Assembly: GCA_000154345.1 (NCBI GenBank)
Contig: DS480342.1
Span: 1-64,000 of the forward strand
Direction of reading: 5' to 3'
DNA length: 64,000 nt
Origin: [Clostridium] leptum DSM 753
GTDB taxonomy: Bacteria > Bacillota > Clostridia > Oscillospirales > Acutalibacteraceae
Positions 60,520-64,000 of the stretch are shown here, piece after piece; within the stretch, counting starts at the first letter, position 1; each line of letters starts with the position of its first letter. The notes under the pieces are model-generated. The model was not told where the DNA came from, searched no databases, and worked only from the letters and a program-made list of their open reading frames with translations. A program made the translations under genes and the position numbers.

Positions 60520-61947
60520 TTGAAGGTTTTATTTTGCACCAGCGAGGCCCTTCCGTTTGCGGCGTCCGGCGGATTAGGTGATGTGGCGGGGTCCCTGCCT
60601 CAGGCGCTGCGCCAGCGGCTGATTGGCTGCCGGATCGTTATGCCCATGTACGAGGATATTCCTCAGGAGCTGCGGGACAATATGCGGTTCATTACCAGCC
60701 TGTCTGTGCCGGTCAGCTGGAGAAGGCAGTACTGCGGCGTGTTTGAAGCCCGGCACGGCGGCGTAATTTATTATCTGCTGGATAACCAGTACTATTTTAA
60801 GCGTAAGGGCCTTTACGGGCACTATGACGACGCAGAGAGGTTTTCCTTCCTGTCCCGGGCTGCGTTGGAGATGCTGCCGTACATTGATTTTAAGCCGGAT
60901 ATTATCCATTGCAACGATTGGCAGACGGCTCTGGTCCCGATTTACTACAGCCTATTCTACGCCAATAATGATTGGTATCAGGGGATCAAGACCCTGTTTA
61001 CCATTCATAATATTCAGTACCAGGGTAAATACGGTATGGAGCTTCTGGAGGACGTTTTGGGCCTGCCGGAGTATGACACCTCTATCGTCGAATTTGACGG
61101 CTGCGTGAACCTGATGAAAGGTGCGATCGAGACCGCGAACCGCGTCAGCACGGTAAGTCCTACCTATGCTCAGGAGATTTTGGATCCCTGGTTCAGCCAC
61201 GGCTTAGATCCTATTTTAAAGGAGCGTCAGTGGAAGCTGTCTGGAATCTTGAACGGAATTGATGTGGAGAATTATAATCCGGAAACGGACCCGAATCTCT
61301 ATGCCAATTACAGCGCCGATGATTTGTCCGGCAAGGCGGAAAACAAGCGGGCTTTGCAGGAGCGCCTAGGCCTGGAGCAAAATCCGGAGATCCCCTTGAT
61401 CGGCATGGTGACCCGTCTGGTTTCTCATAAGGGCTTAGACCTGGTGAAGGAAGCCATGGATCAGCTGATGCGGGAAGAAAACGTCCAGTTTGTGGTGCTG
61501 GGTTCCGGCGATTGGGAGTATGAAAGCTTCTTCAAGAGCATGCAGGAAAAATATCCCGGCAGGTTCTGCGCCTGCTTCGGCTTTGTGCCGGAGCTTTCCA
61601 GAAAGATTTATGCCGGTGCCGATATGTTCCTGATGCCCTCTAAGAGTGAGCCCTGCGGCCTTTCTCAGATGATCGCCCTAAGATATGGAACGGTTCCCAT
61701 TGTCAGGGAAACCGGAGGCCTTAAGGATTCCATCAGTGACAGCGGTGATGGAAAGGGGAATGGATTTACCTTCCAGACCTATGACTCTCAGGATATGCTG
61801 GGGGCAGTTCGCCGGGCCATCGCCGGCTATTGGAACGAGGAGGGCGGCTGGAAGGTCCTGATGAAGCGGGCGATGGAATGCGACAACAGCTGGGGAAAAT
61901 CAGCCAACGAATACATCAGGCTTTATCGGGCCATGCTGAAAGAGTAA
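60520..61947 (+). CDS. glgA: Glycogen synthase (ADP-glucose), GT5
   Basis: 475 residues. It extends alpha-1,4-glucan chains from ADP-glucose. The TTG at 60520 is chosen: it gives the family start MKVLFCTSEALPFAASGGLGDV, and GGGGG (60507-60511) is 8 bp upstream, whereas the ATG at 60514 is only 2 bp away. Motifs include the N-terminal GGLGDV loop, NDWQTALVP and the C-terminal SKSEPCGLSQMIALRYGTVPIVRETGGL (quoted in two overlapping parts by position 365-392). Last gene of the operon, 14 bp after glgD. Confidence 0.95.
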   Translation: MKVLFCTSEALPFAASGGLGDVAGSLPQALRQRLIGCRIVMPMYEDIPQELRDNMRFITSLSVPVSWRRQYCGVFEARHGGVIYYLLDNQYYFKRKGLYGHYDDAERFSFLSRAALEMLPYIDFKPDIIHCNDWQTALVPIYYSLFYANNDWYQGIKTLFTIHNIQYQGKYGMELLEDVLGLPEYDTSIVEFDGCVNLMKGAIETANRVSTVSPTYAQEILDPWFSHGLDPILKERQWKLSGILNGIDVENYNPETDPNLYANYSADDLSGKAENKRALQERLGLEQNPEIPLIGMVTRLVSHKGLDLVKEAMDQLMREENVQFVVLGSGDWEYESFFKSMQEKYPGRFCACFGFVPELSRKIYAGADMFLMPSKSEPCGLSQMIALRYGTVPIVRETGGLKDSISDSGDGKGNGFTFQTYDSQDMLGAVRRAIAGYWNEEGGWKVLMKRAMECDNSWGKSANEYIRLYRAMLKE

Positions 61948-61963
61948 GAACGAAGAATATGTC

Positions 61964-61996
61964 AAAAGGCTTCGTGCGGCGCGCGAAGCCTTTTTC
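61964..61996 (+). terminator. Terminator of the glg operon
   Basis: An 11-bp stem (61964-61974 with 61984-61994) followed by T5. Confidence 0.9.
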
Positions 61997-62309
61997 ATTT
62001 GAGAGCTTTCAATGGGGAGGCTCACCGCTTTACTGAAATGAGAGCTATACCCGCCGGCAGCGCCGGTAAAGGGAATAGGCCCTAAATGGGTTAAGAGCTG
62101 CTATCGGCAAACACCTTAAGGGATATGCTGAAATAGATTTTACTCAAGTCACTTGCCCAATAGCCTGCATCCAGATAATTTCAATCGGTATAACCGTTTT
62201 TTGGCGTCAGATGGCTTCTGTTATCAGCACGCTGCGCTTGTTGCGTGAAGCCGGAGCTATTTGCCCTGACGGGCGGAGACGGCGGTTCTGCTTATTGAAA
62301 ATAAAGACA
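61997..62309. other. Intergenic region between convergent operons
   Basis: No supported gene or RNA. It separates the glg terminator from the ribosomal operon terminator. Confidence 0.45.
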
Positions 62310-62339
62310 AAAAAGGCGTGCTTGAAAGCACGCCTTTTT
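62310..62339. terminator. Terminator of the rpsF-ssb-rpsR operon (bidirectional)
   Basis: A 12-bp perfect stem (62310-62321 with 62328-62339) with A5 and T5 runs, about 120 bp after the rpsR stop on the minus strand. Confidence 0.85.
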
Positions 62340-62458
62340 GACCAGTAAATTTTTGCGGGAATCCTAAAACTGCTTTCAGCAGTATTTCAGGATACGGCAA
62401 ATAATTTTCTAAGATTTCCTTTATACGGGAAAAAGCCCCCGGAAGCTCCCAAGCGAAA

Positions 62459-62719
62459 TTAATCGCTGGAGAAAGGAAGCAGAGCTAAATGACGGGCACG
62501 CTTAATGGCCACAGTCAGCTCGCGCTGATGGCGGGCGCAGGTGCCGGTCACTCTGCGAGGCAGAATCTTCGCGCGCTCGGAAATATAGCGGCGGAGTCTG
62601 GCTACATCCTTGTAATCAATAGATTCCACTTTATCTACACAGAAGCCGCAAACCTTCTTACGGCCTTTACGGCCGCCGCGGCGGTTATCTCTTTCGGGTC
62701 TTTCCGGTCTATCAGCCAT
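62459..62719 (-). CDS. rpsR: 30S ribosomal protein S18
   Basis: 86 residues. The S18 core (KVESIDYKDVARLRRYISERAKILPRR split around residues 29-56, then TGTCARHQRELTVAIKRARHLALLPF) is complete, with a basic N-terminal extension holding the CGFC zinc-binding-type pair. AAGGAGG precedes the ATG. It binds S6 in the small subunit platform and closes the rpsF-ssb-rpsR operon. Confidence 0.97.
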   Translation of the reverse strand: MADRPERPERDNRRGGRKGRKKVCGFCVDKVESIDYKDVARLRRYISERAKILPRRVTGTCARHQRELTVAIKRARHLALLPFSSD

Positions 62720-62755
62720 GGTATAATCCTCCTTATCTTATCTTTGTAATTAACA

Positions 62756-63208
62756 TTAAAACGGCAGATCGTCGTCGGTGAGCACTTCCTCGAAATCGCC
62801 GGTATTCCCGGTGGAATAGGCGGCGGGCTCGGTAGTTTCCTGACGATAGGCGTTCTGCTGCGCCGGAGCCTGAGAATAGGAGCTGTCCCGTTTCGGCTCG
62901 GCAAAGTGGACGTTATCAGCCACCACTTCAAAGGCCTTGCGCTTATTGCCTTCCTTATCCGTATAGCTTCGGGTCTGAATCGAACCCTGTACCGCCACCA
63001 GCTGGCCCTTATGAAAATAACGGCAGACAAATTCGGCGGTGCTGCGCCACGCCACGATGTCGATAAAATCAACCTGGCGGTCAGCGCCGGATTTTACATA
63101 GGAACGGTCAACAGCCAAAGTAAAGCTGGTAACAGCCACATCGCTGGGAGTGTGACGAAGCTCAGGATCGGCAGTCAGCCTGCCCATTAAAATCGCGGTG
63201 TTGAGCAT
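62756..63208 (-). CDS. ssb: Single-stranded DNA-binding protein
   Basis: 150 residues: an OB fold (about 1-108, MLNTAILMGRLTADPELRHTPSD), a flexible Gln/Pro-rich linker, and the acidic C-terminal tip DDDLPF that recruits replication and repair partners. It lies 15 bp after rpsF, the classical location of the replication SSB. Confidence 0.97.
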   Translation of the reverse strand: MLNTAILMGRLTADPELRHTPSDVAVTSFTLAVDRSYVKSGADRQVDFIDIVAWRSTAEFVCRYFHKGQLVAVQGSIQTRSYTDKEGNKRKAFEVVADNVHFAEPKRDSSYSQAPAQQNAYRQETTEPAAYSTGNTGDFEEVLTDDDLPF

Positions 63209-63223
63209 TTCATCGGCCTCCTC

Positions 63224-63520
63224 TTAAGCTTCCTTCTTAATGATAAGAGAACGAAGGATACCATCGGTGATCTTGTAAATACGATCCAGTTCCGCCGGGA
63301 ACTCAGCATCGCTCTTGAAGTTGTAAAGAACGTAATAAGCCTCGGCTTCCTTGTTGATCAGGTAGGCCAGTCTTCTCTTGCCCCACTCGTCAACGCTTTC
63401 CAGAGTCGCGTTGGCCTCGATCAGATCCTTGAACTTCTGAACCATCGCGGCTACGCCCTCGTCACCTAACTTCAAAGAGATGACCAGAACGGTTTCATAG
63501 GAATTTTGGATTTTCTCCAT
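63224..63520 (-). CDS. rpsF: 30S ribosomal protein S6
   Basis: 98 residues, full length, with the ferredoxin-like S6 fold (SYETVLVIS, WGKRRLAYLINKEAEAYYVL, ILRSLIIKKE). AAAGGAGG stands 11-12 bp before the ATG. First gene of the operon, behind a consensus promoter and a structured leader. Confidence 0.97.
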   Translation of the reverse strand: MEKIQNSYETVLVISLKLGDEGVAAMVQKFKDLIEANATLESVDEWGKRRLAYLINKEAEAYYVLYNFKSDAEFPAELDRIYKITDGILRSLIIKKEA

Positions 63521-63612
63521 GCTTGTTGCACCTCCTTTTGGACTTTGGCCCCGGCCCGCATGTCCGGAGCAAGGATGTTATTTCCCTGCCATAGAATTTC
63601 CATGGCAGTAAC
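63521..63612 (-). promoter_or_regulatory. Structured rpsF leader, possible S6:S18 autoregulatory element
   Basis: About 90 nt separate the predicted transcription start from rpsF. Two hairpins form in the minus-strand RNA: CTGCCAT/ATGGCAG (near 63587-63608) and a 7-bp stem GCUCCGG/CCGGGGC (near 63549-63571) with a 9-nt loop. Leaders that bind S6:S18 are known before rpsF in many bacteria. The exact consensus could not be checked here. Confidence 0.4.
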
Positions 63613-63618
63613 AGATTA

Positions 63619-63647
63619 ATTATAGCCGCCGAACGTGGCTTTGTCAA
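63619..63647 (-). promoter_or_regulatory. Consensus promoter of rpsF-ssb-rpsR
   Basis: On the minus strand TTGACA (63647-63642), a 17-bp spacer and TATAAT (63624-63619): a perfect sigma-A promoter. Confidence 0.9.
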
Positions 63648-63689
63648 TGCTTTTCCGCTTTTTCCTTACCAGATTTCCGCAGGTTTGTG

Positions 63690-63713
63690 TTCCGCCGCCG
63701 GCCGGCGGCGGAA
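63690..63713. repeat. 24-bp perfect GC-rich palindrome
   Basis: A self-complementary block made of TTCCGCCGCCGG and its complement lies between the galU 3' end and the rpsF promoter. No U-run follows, so it is at best a weak galU terminator. Confidence 0.7.
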
Positions 63714-63757
63714 GCGGTAAAGGAGCAAAGCGTAGAAAAGATTACAGCATGTCCTCT

Positions 63758-64000
63758 TTACAGATGGGCGGCCATCCCCTTCAGATATTCCCGGAAGTCC
63801 TTGCCGATTTCCGAATGCTCCAAAGCCACCTCCACGGCAGCCTGGATAATCCCAAGCTTATTGCCCATGTCATACCGCTTGCCGGTGTAGTCCACAGCGA
63901 TCATACCCTGGGTTCTCGCCATGGCGCACATAGCGTCGGTGAGCTGGATTTCTCCGCCTGCGCCGGGAGCGGTGTTGTCCAGAATGTCGAAAATATCAGG
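63758..64000 (-). CDS. galU: UTP-glucose-1-phosphate uridylyltransferase, C-terminal end (partial)
   Basis: Only the last 80 codons are inside the window (reading from the right edge; stop at 63760-63758). Translation gives GGEIQLTDAMCAM, then VDYTGKRYDMGNKLG and a C-terminal helix ending GMAAHL, the typical GalU end. The enzyme makes UDP-glucose for wall and polysaccharide synthesis. Its neighbourhood with glgBCDA puts two glucose-1-phosphate-consuming routes close together. Confidence 0.9.
   Translation of the reverse strand, partial: PDIFDILDNTAPGAGGEIQLTDAMCAMARTQGMIAVDYTGKRYDMGNKLGIIQAAVEVALEHSEIGKDFREYLKGMAAHL

Noticed and set aside
1..64000. Insertion sequences, prophage, integrases, tRNA or rRNA genes
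   Set aside because: No transposase, integrase or phage-like protein, and no cloverleaf or rRNA sequence, was recognised on either strand.

Overview
The window comes from a low-to-mid GC Gram-positive anaerobe, most likely a gut-type member of the Clostridia (Oscillospirales-like). The reasons are a SpoIID homologue, strong AAGGAGG ribosome-binding sites, consensus sigma-A promoters, U-run terminators, a glycyl radical enzyme (strictly anaerobic chemistry), the clostridial glgB-glgC-glgD-glgA order, and many glycoside hydrolases paired with CUT1 sugar ABC transporters that lack a local ATPase. The species cannot be named from the sequence alone.

Region 1 (1-18.3 kb) is a complex-glycan locus. 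It holds a 1797-residue wall-anchored beta-helix protein (GH141-like) with CBM9-like, LamG-like and four Ig-like domains, then a GH29 alpha-L-fucosidase. Convergent to these lies a GH31 (alpha-xylosidase-like) gene in an operon with two permeases and a solute-binding lipoprotein. A second, paralogous binding protein has its own terminator and sits divergent to a YesM/YesN-type kinase and response regulator. A 15-bp box lies exactly 35 bp upstream of the -10 element in both the GH29 and the transporter promoters, so the two units are probably co-activated, plausibly by this two-component system. Fucose plus alpha-xylose suggests a fucosylated xyloglucan-like substrate (inference).

Region 2 (18.5-28.6 kb) is the most unusual part. 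An AraC regulator is divergent from binding protein, permease, permease, GH116 beta-glycosidase, a short divergent glycyl radical enzyme (C370, E372, G701) and its radical-SAM activase. I know of no described pathway that couples ABC import, a GH116 enzyme and a glycyl radical enzyme of this type. This is the best candidate for an undescribed system.

Region 3 (28.8-41.2 kb) carries two MATE transporters around an Lrp-type regulator, a GH3 beta-glycosidase, small regulatory and membrane genes, trmO, an aldo/keto reductase, and a sugar module made of a PMI-like cupin, a LacI repressor and the L-fucose mutarotase fucU.

Region 4 (41.3-55.8 kb) is mostly housekeeping: an NlpC/P60 wall hydrolase behind tandem WalR-like boxes, an aldose epimerase, an XRE-cupin regulator coupled to an acyl-CoA synthetase, an XRE/membrane-protein pair with a double palindromic operator, adenine deaminase, SpoIID, citrate synthase, a polytopic membrane protein, GAPDH and a D-lyxose isomerase.

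Region 5 (55.8-64 kb) is the glycogen operon glgBCDA, then rpsF-ssb-rpsR on the opposite strand and the 3' end of galU. No tRNA, rRNA, insertion sequence, prophage or CRISPR array was seen.
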